This document shows, in pieces, positions 31,036-41,690 of a DNA stretch of 64,000 bases (within the stretch, counting starts at the first letter, position 1; the number at the start of each line of letters is the position of its first letter). The stretch is from Gonocerus acuteangulatus (Eukaryota > Arthropoda > Insecta > Hemiptera > Coreidae), in assembly GCA_946811695.1 (NCBI GenBank), contig OX328126.1, positions 9,264,361 to 9,328,360 on the forward strand, read 5' to 3'. Both the position numbers and the translations under genes were made by a program. Below the pieces are notes generated by a model. It made no database searches. It saw only the letters and a list, made by a program, of their open reading frames with translations, and was not told the DNA's origin.

Positions 31036-31366
31036 AGTTAATGGTAAAATCGAAGGAAGAAGCCATCGCTTGAAGAATAGAAGGATCAATAATATATCAA
31101 CAGGTGGCTACACTCTAGCAATCCTCTCTCCTTCTCCCTGTAGTTCTTCAACAGGTAACCAACCCTTAACAACGGGGATAAAAAAAAACTTCTTTTATTC
31201 ACCATTTTCTATACAATTCGGTACATCTCCAGGCGAATCTATGGTAACTCTTAACCATCCCCCTCTTCGAAAATCGATAATGCATTATCTAATGAATTCC
31301 TGCAAGCGCAGGACACCCCTCTAATGGTGTTCCACAGGGAAGCGTACTTAGCACAACATTCTTTAA
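31036..31366 (+). pseudogene. LINE fragment: module R plus reverse transcriptase block
   Basis: 31036-31260 is a ~270-bp module (CCATCGCTTGAAGAATAGAA ... CTTCTTTTATTCACC) that recurs at 31.9, 32.4 and 34.9 kb. 31265-31366 follows with a conserved block (NGVPQGSVLSTTFFN across one frame jump) of an RNase H-bearing LINE. It ends at TTAA (31363-31366), where a piggyBac-like sequence begins; the uninterrupted version is at 34718-34830. Confidence 0.65.
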
Positions 31367-31520
31367 CCCTTTCGTTGCTCCGAACGAGTTAACTCGTGTA
31401 CGAAAAGCAGTTCCCCAGACGCTCGATACGAGTTAACTCGTGTTCCACTGTCGGTGCCCCTTACGAGTTAACTCGTGGCCATTAGCCCCGTCTTTCGCTT
31501 CTCCGGCCTAGTTGTATTAA
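31363..31520. mobile_element. piggyBac-like end with three GTTAAC palindromes
   Basis: TTAA (31363-31366) is followed by CCCTTTCGTTGCTCC. The 14-bp perfect palindrome ACGAGTTAACTCGT then occurs at 31384-31397, 31428-31441 and 31463-31476, with a decayed fourth near 31510. TTAA + CCC(T) and subterminal repeats fit piggyBac-type ends. The join falls inside a LINE sequence whose intact form has TTCTTTAATATAGC. The opposite end was not located. Confidence 0.5.
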
Positions 31521-31800
31521 CTCGCATAAAATCAGTGGGACCTAGCGATATTAAGGATGGTTCGTAGGTTCATTAAATCTACGGAATATTATTATTTTTA
31601 ATTAACTAATGTGTTTATACAATAACCATACTATGTAAGATATAATATCTTATCTCTTTTTTTTGTTCTTGTTTTAAGGCATGTCAGCCACACGGGCGAT
31701 TTATGCCTTGATGAATCTATCTTATCTCTGAGACATCTAAAGAAGCCATAATGAAATTATGCATTCAATAAAATTTTCTGAGCATTTCTAGGACCTGTGT

Positions 31801-31808
31801 ATTTATTT

Positions 31809-31897
<89 letters not shown>

Positions 31898-32165
31898 AAA
31901 AAAAAAGAGTCCATCGCTTGAAGGATAGTAGGGTCAATAATATACTAACAGGTGGCTACACACTAGCAATCCTCTTTCCTTCTCCCTGTAGTTCTTCAAC
32001 AGGTAACCAACCCTTAACAACGGGATGGAGAAAAAAAAAACTTCTTTTATTCGCCATTTTCTATACAATTCGATGCATTTCAATGCGAATCTAGGGTAAC
32101 TCTTAACCCCCCCCCCCCCTCTTTGACGCAATGAGTAGTAATGCTACAGTTTGAGCCCATCTTTT
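31801..32165. repeat. Duplicated unit, copy 1 ((AT)n + module R + C run)
   Basis: ATTTATTTATACATATATAT, two AT runs, AAGAAAAAAAAAGAGTCCAT, module R and a run of 12-13 C, ending GAGCCCATCTTTT. Copy 2 begins 480 bp later. Confidence 0.85.
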
Positions 32166-32167
32166 CC

Positions 32168-32280
32168 CATCCAGCATAAGGCAGAATAGAAGAGAAGAAG
32201 TTGTCTTATGCCGCCTAAGAATAGGCCATTCACGGCTGACGCACGTACACCTCATGACGAGACAGGACAGACCGACATGT
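32168..32280 (+). repeat. 113-bp patch identical to LINE 33719-33831
   Basis: This segment between the two duplicated units is base-for-base the part of the downstream LINE ORF coding the block before the zinc knuckle (IRQNRREEVVLCRLRIGHSR). It starts and stops abruptly, at CCCAT|CCAG and ACATGT|ATTT. Confidence 0.9.
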
Positions 32281-32288
32281 ATTTATTT

Positions 32289-32359
<71 letters not shown>

Positions 32360-32635
32360 AGAAAAAAAAAGAGTCCATCGCTTGAAGGATAGTAGGGTCA
32401 ATAATATACTAACAGGTGGCTACACACTAGCAATCCTCTTTCCTTCTCCCTGTAGTTCTTCAACAGGTAACCAACCCTTAACAACGGGATGGAGAAAAAA
32501 AAAAACTTCTTTTATTCGCCATTTTCTATACAATTCGATGCATTTCAATGCGAATCTAGGGTAACTCTTAACCCCCCCCCCCCCCCTCTTTGACGCAATG
32601 AGTAGTAATGCTACAGTTTGAGCCCATCTTTTGGA
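32281..32635. repeat. Duplicated unit, copy 2
   Basis: Same order and near-identical sequence as 31801-32165, apart from lengths of the AT and C runs; ends GAGCCCATCTTTTGG and then enters unrelated DNA. Confidence 0.85.
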
Positions 32636-32724
32636 ACATATCAATCATATAAAGTATTTTATCTACTTCTTTTCAACTATTAGTGTGAATTCAGGCGAAA
32701 TCACGCAACCATGGACTACATTGG

Positions 32725-33999
32725 GTGGTAAGAAAGCGAAAAAAAAAAAAAGCATGTAATGCAGTTTGGCGTAGGACTATCGTCTCAAAATTATATCATT
32801 GGAATATTCATGAAAACGTCTTGAATTTCGTAATAAATTTTATATCGATTAGATGCGGAGAACTTCCTCTGGAGTTCAGACGTATGCTAAACTGTTTAAA
32901 ATTCACATTAAAATCTGCATCTATGAACAGCGCATGCACCCCTAGACGGACTGACGAAGTAACGGTGCGGAAATACCAAACACAACCATCTAGGCAACGC
33001 CCATTGCTAGTTAGATACGAATCCTACTCCCATGGTACGAATATACAAAGAACTGAACTTTACGTTAGACCCTCACCGACTTACCAACCATGGACTGTAC
33101 ACAACCTAAGATTTGACTTGGAACTGACAAAATTTAAAAAGAAAAACCCCTTATCTACACATACTTACAAACACAACTTCAAAGCACATCTACAAAAAAA
33201 TACAGATACATTATTCATCTACACGGACGGATCTAAGACTTCACAAGGCACAGCCGCAGCAGCTGTCATTGATAAAAAGACCGTCAGCATTAAACTGCCA
33301 GACCTTACAAGCAGCTATTCAGCTGAGCTGCAAGCCATTCTACTCGCCTTAGAGAACATACAGAACGTAACACAAGACAGGATAACGATATGTAAAGACT
33401 CACTCAGCGCAATAACAGGACTACAGAACACTTACAATCCAAACCTACTTAACATACAAATACTACAACGGATTTACGACTCGAAGAAACTGATCACAAT
33501 ATACTGGCTCCCAGGACACGAAGACATTGAACAAAATACAATAGTCGACAAAATTGCCAAGACTGCAACAAAACAACAACATCAGGACAGAAACCACATA
33601 ACGTACAGAGATATGCAGAATGAAGCCAAGAAAATAGTTATAGAGAAGTGGCAGAGATCCTGGCACATGACAATAGACAACAAACTAAGAGAAATTAAAC
33701 AAACAGTCGGTAAATGGTCATCCAGCATAAGGCAGAATAGAAGAGAAGAAGTTGTCTTATGCCGCCTAAGAATAGGCCATTCACGGCTGACGCACGTACA
33801 CCTCATGACGAGACAGGACAGACCGACATGTGAAGTATGTAACACTCCACTGACAATAAAACACATCCTGACTGAATGTCGGTTGAGAGAAAACTATGAC
33901 TTACCGGACAACATGACTCAACTACTCTCAGATAAAAGCCAGTATATAGACAAGATATATACATATTTAAAAAATACAAATATATTTAACAAACTGTGA
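32725..33999 (+). pseudogene. Chimeric LINE ORF2: RT stub fused to RNase H and zinc knuckle
   Basis: A 424-codon frame. Residues ~10-43 (ACNAVWRRTIVSKLYHWNIH, ending INFISIR) are the upstream part of a reverse transcriptase palm and belong to an older host LINE. From residue 44 (base 32854) the sequence is the C-terminal part of another LINE copy: a connector, RNase H with TDGSK (~167-171), AELQAI (~199), KDSLSAI (~224) and WLPGHEDIEQN...VDKIAK (~261-279), then a CCHC knuckle, CEVCNTPLTIKHILTEC (369-385). RNase H degrades RNA in RNA/DNA hybrids; its presence places the element near the I/R1/LOA group. The catalytic reverse transcriptase block is absent, so the product cannot retrotranspose. 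The stop is TGA (33997-33999), followed by the LINE 3' UTR. Confidence 0.85.
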
Positions 34000-34717
34000 C
34001 GATACGTCACATAATAAGATCCTCTATTTACGTATCTGTCTAACATAATTTGTACAGGTAATCTGAAAAGCAGATATATCTATCTTTGAGAATAACATTA
34101 CACCAATCTATTTCAAGCATTAACTAAATCTGAACATAAACAATATAGACACAAACAAAACTGTTTGCTATGAACAAATTGCAGCATTAAATACATTTTA
34201 ATTGGTAAATTACTGTGTAGCGAAAAACAATAACAATAAAAACAAGCAATGTAGTAATAATGTGCAATATTAGTATATGGATAATGATAAGGAATAATGT
34301 AATAATAATAATGTGTAATATAAGTATATATATAATAATAAGGAATAAATGTAATAATAATAATAATATTAATTAATAAAATAATTATATAGATATAATA
34401 ATGTACGCTATAAGTCTATAGGTAATAATAATGTATAATGTATGTATAATGTAAATATAAACAATATAGATATAGTGCAATAATATACGCATATGTATAT
34501 ATGTGTGTGTATGTGTATGAATTTTGTAATCATGTCATCATCATTTATTGTCAAATCACCATATCTCCATTTATTGTTAAATCATCATTTATTGTAATCA
34601 CTGTTATTATCATTTATGTAATCATCATTTATTTTGTAATCATGTAATCATCGTTTGTTATAGAGTATATCGCTAAAAACTGCGAAACTTTTAATAAATA
34701 AATAAATATCGATTAGA
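32842..34717 (+). mobile_element. 5'-truncated LINE insertion with 12-bp TSD
   Basis: The insert 32854-34705 (1852 bp) carries the ORF2 C-terminus, a 3' UTR rich in ATTTATTGT and TAATAATAAT phrases, and an AATAAATAAAT tail. It is bracketed by ATATCGATTAGA (32842-32853 and 34706-34717). A TSD plus 5' truncation plus a 3' tail is the signature of target-primed reverse transcription. Confidence 0.9.
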
Positions 34718-34890
34718 GCATTCTGAGTGAAAATCGGTAATGCATTATGAATTCCACCAACAAAATGGTGTACCGCAAGGAAGCGTACTTAGCACAACAT
34801 TCTTTAATATAGCTACGGTTACTATGAGAAAATATTCCTTTACCGGTGCGTTATTACTTCTATGTGAATGATTTATAGTAGAAAGGTCAT
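34718..34890 (+). pseudogene. Host LINE, continuation after the nested insertion
   Basis: Directly after the duplication the older LINE resumes: AF, a stop, VKIGNAL, then (after a frame change) EFHQQNGVPQGSVLSTTFFN, IATVTM, and a weak YVNDL at the place of the catalytic YVDD. It carries several stops. Confidence 0.75.
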
Positions 34891-35200
34891 CGCTTGAATG
34901 ATAAAAACAGGTGGCTACATGATAGCAATCCTATCTCTGTAAGAGCTAACCAACAACGGGATGTAGAAAAAAAAACAAAAAAAAAAAATTTTTTATGCGC
35001 AATTTTCTGCAAAATGCAACACATTTCAAGACGAATCTATTGTAACTCTTTACCTCACACGTCGCAACGAGTAATGCAACAGTTTGACACTATCGTTAGG
35101 AAAATTTTAAGAAAAAAAAAATATTTCAGTACGTCATTGAATACTCTTAGGCAGGCTTCATCAGCAATAAATTCCTAGGGGATGGAGAAATGTCAAAAAT
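34891..35200 (+). repeat. Module R, diverged fourth copy
   Basis: ATCGCTTGAATGATAAAAAC, CAGGTGGCTACATGATAGCA and CTGCAAAATGCAACACATTT align with the copies at 31.0, 31.9 and 32.4 kb. Here module R directly follows the reverse transcriptase block, which suggests it is part of the LINE itself. Confidence 0.55.
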
Positions 35201-36365
35201 GCCGGTTAGATTTTTATGAAAATCTTCTTTTCTTTGCCGAATCTTAACTGTTCATTGATTTCCTATCTTAAGAGACTCGGCATAATTTTTATAAACTAAT
35301 TTGTTATTCAATTTTTTAAGCGTTTGAAATTATTTGTATTTTTGGAATACTCCATTTAAGATAATCTACATCCCCAGCCATTCTACCTCCGTTTTACATT
35401 TGAACACGTGTAAAAATAATATAATTTATATATTTTCACAAAAGACACGGCCTAGTATACAAATGGTTTCTATATATTTTTTTATCTACCTTTTAAAATA
35501 AGTAAATAAAAAGATTAAAAGCAATTAACTGATATGTTTAGTGTTCAGGATATGAATTTCTAAATGGTTTACAAAATCATGAATGAAGATTAATTTAAAC
35601 AATATTAATTAGTATGAAAATGTGAATGGAATTGCTAATCATAAATTCAGAATAACCAATATCTATAATTGGATTCATTATGTCGGGAGGGGGGGGATAG
35701 TACAAAGCTTTGAAGTAGTTTTAATGAGGAATATCGTCATGAATAAGCCACACATAATCAACAAAGCAATATACAGCTGGTATTAAATGGCGGCCGATTT
35801 ACACCGACTAATTTCTGATAGGGAAGGTTGGGGGGGGGATAAATACAAAACCAAAAGTGAGGGGTGGGGGGGCGAATCAGAGATAGCCCGTATCCAATCA
35901 CAATATACAACCCCCCGACCACCACGGCGAAGTCAATACGAATTCATTAAAGCTGGGGATAGAATGTCGGTGTAATACATACTGGGGTAATTATTTCTAA
36001 CAACAACTTCTATAATTTATCATTAATTAAATATAACAGGTAACTCTGTTTATTGAATTTTACTCTGGATCAGTGGTAAGGGAAAAGAAAACTGAATTAC
36101 AGCCACTTTCGTGACAAAGCCAATTTATTTGCTTCGGGACTTAAAGCCACAGCTGTGACAGCTTTTTGCGATATCTAATGGTTAGTTTTTTAAGATCTAG
36201 TACCTTTAGTATCCCCTAGAGTTCATAGAAATCCAATTTGAGCCTGTTAAATAGACGTTTTTCTCCATTTGCATAGTTCTGATCCTTCCGAAGGGCCTTA
36301 TTTGTGTTTTACTAGTATATATATAGAGATCATGTTCCGTAGAATTATGTTTCAAGAGACATGAT
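35200..36365. other. Unassigned DNA
   Basis: AT-rich at first; 35680-35960 is G- and C-run rich (GGGAGGGGGGGG, GAGGGGTGGGGGGGCG). A 62-codon frame at 35787-35975 shows no known motif. Confidence 0.35.
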
Positions 36366-36541
36366 CCCGCATCAGTGTGGGAGTAGCGTGCGGAGATCGT
36401 CTCAGTCAGCCCGCATCAGCGCGGGAATAGCGTTCGGAGATCGTCTCAGTCAGTCCGCATCAGTGTGGGAATAGCGTGCGGAGATCGTCTCAGTCAGCCC
36501 GCATCAGCGCGGGAGTAGCGTGCGTAGAGCTTCTCTATCAG
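36366..36541. repeat. 44-bp tandem repeat, four copies, GC-rich hairpins
   Basis: Units at 36366, 36410, 36454 and 36498. Each starts with a small hairpin, CCCGC-ATCA-GCGCGGG or its TGTGGG variant, followed by AATAGCGTGCGGAGATCGTC and TCAGTCAG. Units 1/3 and 2/4 resemble each other most, so growth may have been by 88-bp steps. Confidence 0.88.
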
Positions 36542-37790
36542 CCAGCACTCAACTAATAAATGAAAATTAAAACTTCCAGCTTTTATGGTTGGCATGTCTA
36601 GCTCAGGAATGTGTTCTTCTTTCGGATCTAGACTGATTTCTTTCCTGACATGTTTCATTTCTTATATCATGGCACCTCTTTAAGGTCTCTACATTATCTT
36701 GTGGTTCCTAGAACTGCTGGCTTATTACTAAAGCATACAGTTGAGGATACATAAATACAGAATATAAGTTCATTAATGCCAAGTGGAAGATAAGATTAAC
36801 AGGAAGGAGAATAAGACACTTCAACAAAGGTAATGGCTTAGTTAATTCTCAACTCCACATGAATTTCGAGTGAATACAGTCCTTTATTCTGCTCCTTCCA
36901 AGAGTAAAACGAATTTTAATCTCGACACCCACGCGGAGCTCGAACCAATTCAGAAGCAACCCCACCCCATCCCTCGGTGGATTACAAAGGCGGTGAGTTT
37001 CCGGCTCCCTACCCCATACAGAGACCATCCAAACATCATTATTCGTCTCAGCAAGTCTGCAGGCGTCTCTCAAGGAGATCCTAACCACTAGTACTTCAGA
37101 AATACCCCGTCAATGGCTCAGGCACAAAAACTAACCCACTTTCCGCGGGTATGGAAGATCCGGAAAATCTCTAACGTTCCTTTACAAATCTTATCGCACA
37201 TTCGACCGATTTAGATAAACTTCTGAATGCAATCGTTAAATGCCAAAAGCGTCAAGATCTAGACTTACCACGAGACATTCTTACACATCAGACAATAATT
37301 TTCGTTACGTTTCAACGTTCTGCTATAGACCGTTCAAATAGTAGGAAAAGTTCAATTGCGCAGATGCGAACTTCTAAGAGAAATGTCTCTTTCATTCGCC
37401 CTTCTGTTCGGCCATTTCCTAAGGTTAATGAACGGTATACAATACTTTAACAAATATCAATAAATCTGAAATATCAACATATTCTGACGAACCTATTATT
37501 TACATTTTAAAATATAAATGACTCTTTATTTAAAAAATCAAGTTAATAGTAAAGTAAATAAAGGAGTGGAAATCTCTCAGTGATAGAAAATCAGGAATAT
37601 AAAACATTTGTTTTGAAAATTTCCCTGTCACACACGTTAGCGCATGCGCAATTGAACTATGCCCTCTACCTGAATGGGCGCTATATAAAAAACCTTGAAC
37701 GGAAGTAAATTGGTTTTGTGCAAAATATTCTACAATTTTGTTCAAATTCGGAAATTCTCGGAGACAGTAGTAAAGCGCAAACAGTCCTCC
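36542..37790. other. Unassigned DNA; possible MITE near 37328-37703
   Basis: CCGTTCAA at about 37330 and TTGAACGG at about 37695, with the longer inner pair AGTTCAATTGCGCAGATGCG (37349) and, reversed, AGTTCAATTGCGCATGCGCT (37659), suggest a short inverted-repeat element. The overlapping frames at 36849-37091 on both strands have no recognisable product. Confidence 0.35.
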
Positions 37791-37794
37791 AGAC

Positions 37795-38470
37795 GGCTAA
37801 ATCGGTGGCTGTCGGATCGGATCGGGTCGGGACCAATGTAGGCACCTCAATTGAGATACATGTGTTTGTTTTTCTTCCGACAGTCGGTGGCTATCGGATC
37901 GGATCGGGTCGGGACCAATGTAGGCACCTCCATTGAGATGCATGTGTTTGTTTTTCTTCCGACAGTCGGCGGCTATTGGATCGGATCGGGACAATGTAGC
38001 CACCTCCATTGAGATGCATGTGTTTGTTTTTCTTCCGACAGTCGGTGGCTATCGGATCGTGACCAATGTAGGCACCTCAATTGAGATGCATGTGTTTGTT
38101 TTTCTTCCGACAGTCGGTGGCTATTGGATCGGATCGGGAACAATGTAGGCACCTCCATTGAGGTGCATGTGTTTGTTTTTCTTCCGACAGTCGGTGGCTA
38201 TTGGATCGGATCGGGACAATGTAGCCACCTCCATTGAGATGCATGTGTTTGTTTTTCTTCCGACAGTCGGTGGGTATCGGATCGTATCGGGTCGGGACCA
38301 ATGTAGGCACCTCAATTGAGGTGCATGCGTTTGTTTTTCTTCCGACAGTCGGTGGCTATTGGAACGGATCGGGAACAATTTAGGCACCTCCGTTCAGATG
38401 TATGTGTTTATTTTGCTTCCAACATACGGTGGCTATCGAATCGGATCGGGACCAATGTAGGTGCCCCTTA
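37795..38470. repeat. 72-77-bp satellite, about nine copies
   Basis: Same family as 5638-6045: TCTTCCGACAGTCGGTGGCT, then a variable (ATCGG)n/(TCGGG) segment, AATGTAGGCACCTC and TTGAGATGCATGTGTTTG. Length differences come from the number of GGATC/GGGTC steps. It ends in AATGTAGGTGCCCC like the first array. Confidence 0.92.
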
Positions 38471-38486
38471 GAGCCCAGCGTGCAGC

Positions 38487-38522
38487 ATGTTGGGTTCATT
38501 CATCTATGGATGAACCCAACAT
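38487..38522. repeat. Perfect 13-bp hairpin beside the satellite
   Basis: ATGTTGGGTTCAT and ATGAACCCAACAT are exact inverted repeats with a 10-nt loop, 16 bp after the satellite ends. Confidence 0.6.
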
Positions 38523-39240
38523 AGTTATTCTTGTAAATATTTGAGTAATATATCGACGTAAGGACTATCATCCGTCAGAAAAGTGAAGAGAATATGCTAA
38601 ATGATGCATTGTTTGCACTTGTTGAGTTTACGCTTAACGGTCAGAGTGTCTTTTCCAAATTATAGAAGTTGGTCTGTCCATATTTGTTATCTTGAGGGAC
38701 ATCAACTTCATAAACGAATTGCGTTACCGCAGGGAGGGATAACATGCGCAGGAATATAACAAAAATAAAAACACAAAGCATTTATTTGCCGAACGTATGC
38801 ATTCAAAATCAATTCGAACTGCAACAAATATCGATGTTTAAAAATCCATTCTTTCGGAAATCCTTGAAGAAAACGTTGCGGTCTAATAGTAAAAGGATGC
38901 AGTGCAATTCCTCCATGACTGCGATTTCCTACGGATTCTCTGCAAACTATAGTCCTTTTTCAGAGGAAAACTATCGTAATAGGAGGCCTGTCCTTGATCG
39001 CACGGAGGCCTCGCCTAGACGTGAAATCGATCGGTCTCGGAAGATCTCCGTCCCGTCGTATACCTTGCATCCGTCTCCGGCCCCACGTATACCTTAGGGC
39101 AGATTGGGCAGCCATTAATCAAAAAACCACACTTCCTAAATTATTAGACGGGATCTAGCTATTTCATCCGTTAGGTATTTGTAACATCAAAAAAATATCA
39201 GTACAATATAGCCGTTATTAATAAACTGGCTAAAATCAGA
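38523..39240. other. Unassigned; 117-codon open frame 38744-39097
   Basis: A plus-strand frame from ATG 38744 to TAG 39097 encodes a basic, Ser/Arg-rich product (for example KKTLRSNSKRMQCNSSMT) with no membrane span or known domain. It is the longest non-repetitive frame in this part, but codon pattern alone does not support a gene. Confidence 0.25.
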
Positions 39241-39282
39241 TAAGTATGAATCTAAATCACCTATCTGATTTGGGTGTTTGTG

Positions 39283-39360
39283 AAGCTTAATTGGTTAAAC
39301 AGCTGATCTTAAAACAGGAGATTTTGAGTTTTAGCAAGCCACTGCCGGTGTAAATACTTC
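39283..39360 (+). mobile_element. tRNA-like SINE head, decayed
   Basis: GAAGCTTAATTGGTTAAACA (A-box-like), GCTGATCTTAAAACAG (anticodon-arm-like) and TTGAGTTTTAGCAAGCC (weak B box) are in tRNA order and spacing. Confidence 0.4.
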
Positions 39361-39602
39361 CGTAATTAGTGGTTTGATTGATTTAAATCATTATAGGGGA
39401 GCGTCTCTGAAAATAATATTTGGGTGGCTTTTTAATTATTAAGTTGCTGTAACGCGAAAAGAAGCCCGGTGCCGAAATTGGCAACACGTACGAGCGTTAA
39501 ATACCAGTTTGGTGAATTAAGTTTTCAAATAAGAATCAAGATTTAAGAAAAATGTTACATAAGATCCCTTAGAGTTCATATCTCTTACGGAATCCAGAAG
39601 TG

Positions 39603-40118
39603 CAGGGTGTCGGAAATATAATAGTCTTCCTTTGGCCAGATGATTCTCCAATGCGAGATCGGAAAATAATCCCCATATTGACCCCCGCAAAATTGACTGA
39701 AATTTTTTTCAAGGTCAAATTTTTTTAAAGCATATTTAGAATCTACAAATCATAAGGAAGAAAAAAGTCAAAGAAACCTTCAGTTGGAAATGACTCCTTA
39801 TGGTCAAAATGACCATTAACAACGTATACGTGGGTCATTCCATTCCAATTGACAAAGGGTGGCCGATTTTGAGATTTTTTTTTTTTTACATGTCCTACTG
39901 ACATTGTCTTAGACAAAAATACCTCGTTTGAATTTTTTCAAAAAGCGTCTTCTAGTATAAGAAAGTATTACTACATATATTGAAAAATATTGACAGGAAT
40001 GCCTTCATGAGGTTATTCTCGAAGCTTATCAAGAGCTCTTTGCCTTAAGCTTTGAATCAATCGCTGAAATTACTTATTAGGGGTTTCACAGGACTCCCTG
40101 CATTTTTCTGACACCCTG
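39603..40118. mobile_element. TIR element, CAGGGTGTC ends
   Basis: CAGGGTGTCGGAAATAT at 39603 and, reversed, CAGGGTGTCAGAAAAAT at 40118 form inverted ends of a 516-bp non-coding element. Flanks give no clear duplication. Confidence 0.5.
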
Positions 40119-40260
40119 GACGCATCCTGATAGGGTTATGTTTATGTGATAGGAGCTGCAATCTTTCAGGGAGTCCAGAAGTAAACATCATGATAAGATT
40201 AGCTATATGTGATGAGCGCTGCAATCTCTCAGAAAATCCACAGGTATACGCCATGATAAG
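40119..40260. repeat. ~63-bp tandem pair
   Basis: TATGTGATAGGAGCTGCAAT and TATGTGATGAGCGCTGCAAT begin two related units ending CAGAAGTAAACATCA / CACAGGTATACGCCA. Confidence 0.6.
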
Positions 40261-40574
40261 ATTATATGCAAGCGATAAGCAGCAGTCTATAAAGGCAAGA
40301 TTTATGAAAAAATTCGCCTTACCCCAACTCCATGAAGAAGCGGAAGAAATTAATGATGGGATCTTCCCAGAAATATTTTCTTTTTCCTTCTATTTTTACA
40401 CGCAGTCCAGCTTGAAGGATGAGCGGCCAATTTTTCAACCCATCCATCCAGAATTTAGGCAGCCGCATCCACAAAATCTCATTTGTCAACTCATAATTGA
40501 AACGTAATGTGTTTTCTTTCATATATTACGGAGCAAACATCAATATGAATAAGGGAAATAGGGTTTACCTCATT

Positions 40575-40680
40575 GCTCGAACTTATTCATATTAATAGGG
40601 TTACTATGAACCTAATTTCTCGAACTTATTCATATTAATAGGGTTACTATGAACCTAATTGCTCGAACTTATTCATATTA
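40575..40680. repeat. 43-bp tandem repeat, 2.5 copies
   Basis: Units at 40575, 40618 and 40661 start CTCGAACTTATTCATATTAA. Confidence 0.9.
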
Positions 40681-40689
40681 ATTGAATGT

Positions 40690-41202
40690 TTTGATTTTGC
40701 AAAACAACTAAAATTTTATATATTTTCCCAAGGAGTCGAGTCGGAAACTGTGGCGTATAAAACAGGTTTCGTGAGCTCTCGAACCGGAATAGCTGGTCTT
40801 GTGACATTTCTCTAGAGGAAGGGATGAGAAGCCAGTCTCGGAGGACTGTGCTCTACAATGAATCACCAATAGGAAGAACAACTAGAAAAAACTGGACGGC
40901 GAAGGTATGTTCATAGAGGATGGTGAAAAACTGGTCAATACTTTCGCTAAAATACATTATTCCGATAATGGATGGATATTACTGAAAGGATAGGATATTT
41001 AAAGATTACTAAAAATGCAAAGCATAACGATTTATCAGCACTTTCTGCTATTAGCACTTTCCGAAGGATAATTCTATATTGAGGTGGCACGCAATAAAGA
41101 TTTTTTTTTTTAAATAAATGTCGAATCCTCGACGATCGTAATTAATAGAGACCAAAAATGACCCTCGTTAATCTGTATCCATGTACGCACACACGCACCT
41201 AC

Positions 41203-41205
<3 letters not shown>
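40690..41205. other. Unassigned DNA
   Basis: No supported gene or repeat; ends in the AT run at 41209. Confidence 0.4.

Positions 41206-41208
<3 letters not shown>

Positions 41209-41237
<29 letters not shown>
41209..41237. repeat. (AT)n microsatellite
   Basis: Cuts off the mariner transposase fragment that follows. Confidence 0.92.
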
Positions 41238-41240
<3 letters not shown>

Positions 41241-41605
41241 GTCATGCTCTGTTGGTCGACCTGTTCGAGGCTCGTCTTCGAGCTTGTGGTTCCCCGCTCG
41301 AAATCCTTCTAACCACCGCTGCACTTGTCGCTCACTAATGACATTTTCGCCATATATTTCTACAAGTTATCGATAAGCTGAAGCAGCATTTTCTCCTTTA
41401 CCGAATTTCCAAAGCATAACATGGCGTAAGTGGTGTCTTGGGAGATCCATTTCATATGAAATTTCAGCACAGAATAAATAAGTTTCACCAACCAAAACGT
41501 AAAAAATAGAACTGTATTTAATGCTATATTAATCAAAAAATGTAAAAAAAAAAATCAATTGAAAAGGAGGGGACATAATATTAAGGACCGACATTACGGA
41601 TGAAC
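41238..41605 (-). pseudogene. mariner transposase N-terminus with 5' end
   Basis: On the minus strand, ATG 41450-41448 opens a frame reading MDLPRHHLRHVMLWKFGKGE, NAASAYR, a TAA, then LVEIYGENVISERQVQRWL, EGFRAGNHKLEDEPRTGRP. This is the paired-type helix-turn-helix DNA-binding region of mariner transposases (family: -HIRH-LLF-F--GKSA-EA ... YGE-AISERTCQ-W---FR-GDFDL-D-PRSGRP). The upstream sequence to about 41605 (ending GTCGGTCCTTAATATTATGT) would be the 5' UTR and TIR. The catalytic domain is missing. Confidence 0.85.
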
Positions 41606-41607
41606 TG

Positions 41608-41636
41608 ATATATATATAAATGTGTATATATATATA

Positions 41637-41686
<50 letters not shown>
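41608..41686. repeat. (AT)n microsatellite
   Basis: Two AT runs, with TGTGTATATATATATATC at the start. Confidence 0.95.

Positions 41687-41689
<3 letters not shown>

Positions 41690-41690
<1 letters not shown>

Noticed and set aside
37640..37690. Promoter with GCGCATGCGC and TATATAAAA
   Set aside because: The GCGCATGCGC phrase also occurs in the hAT-like TIRs at 9.2 and 9.8 kb, and an inverted partner at 37.35 kb points to a MITE rather than a promoter.
38744..39097. 117-codon ORF as a host gene
   Set aside because: No domain, no splice or promoter context, and unconvincing composition; listed only as unassigned.
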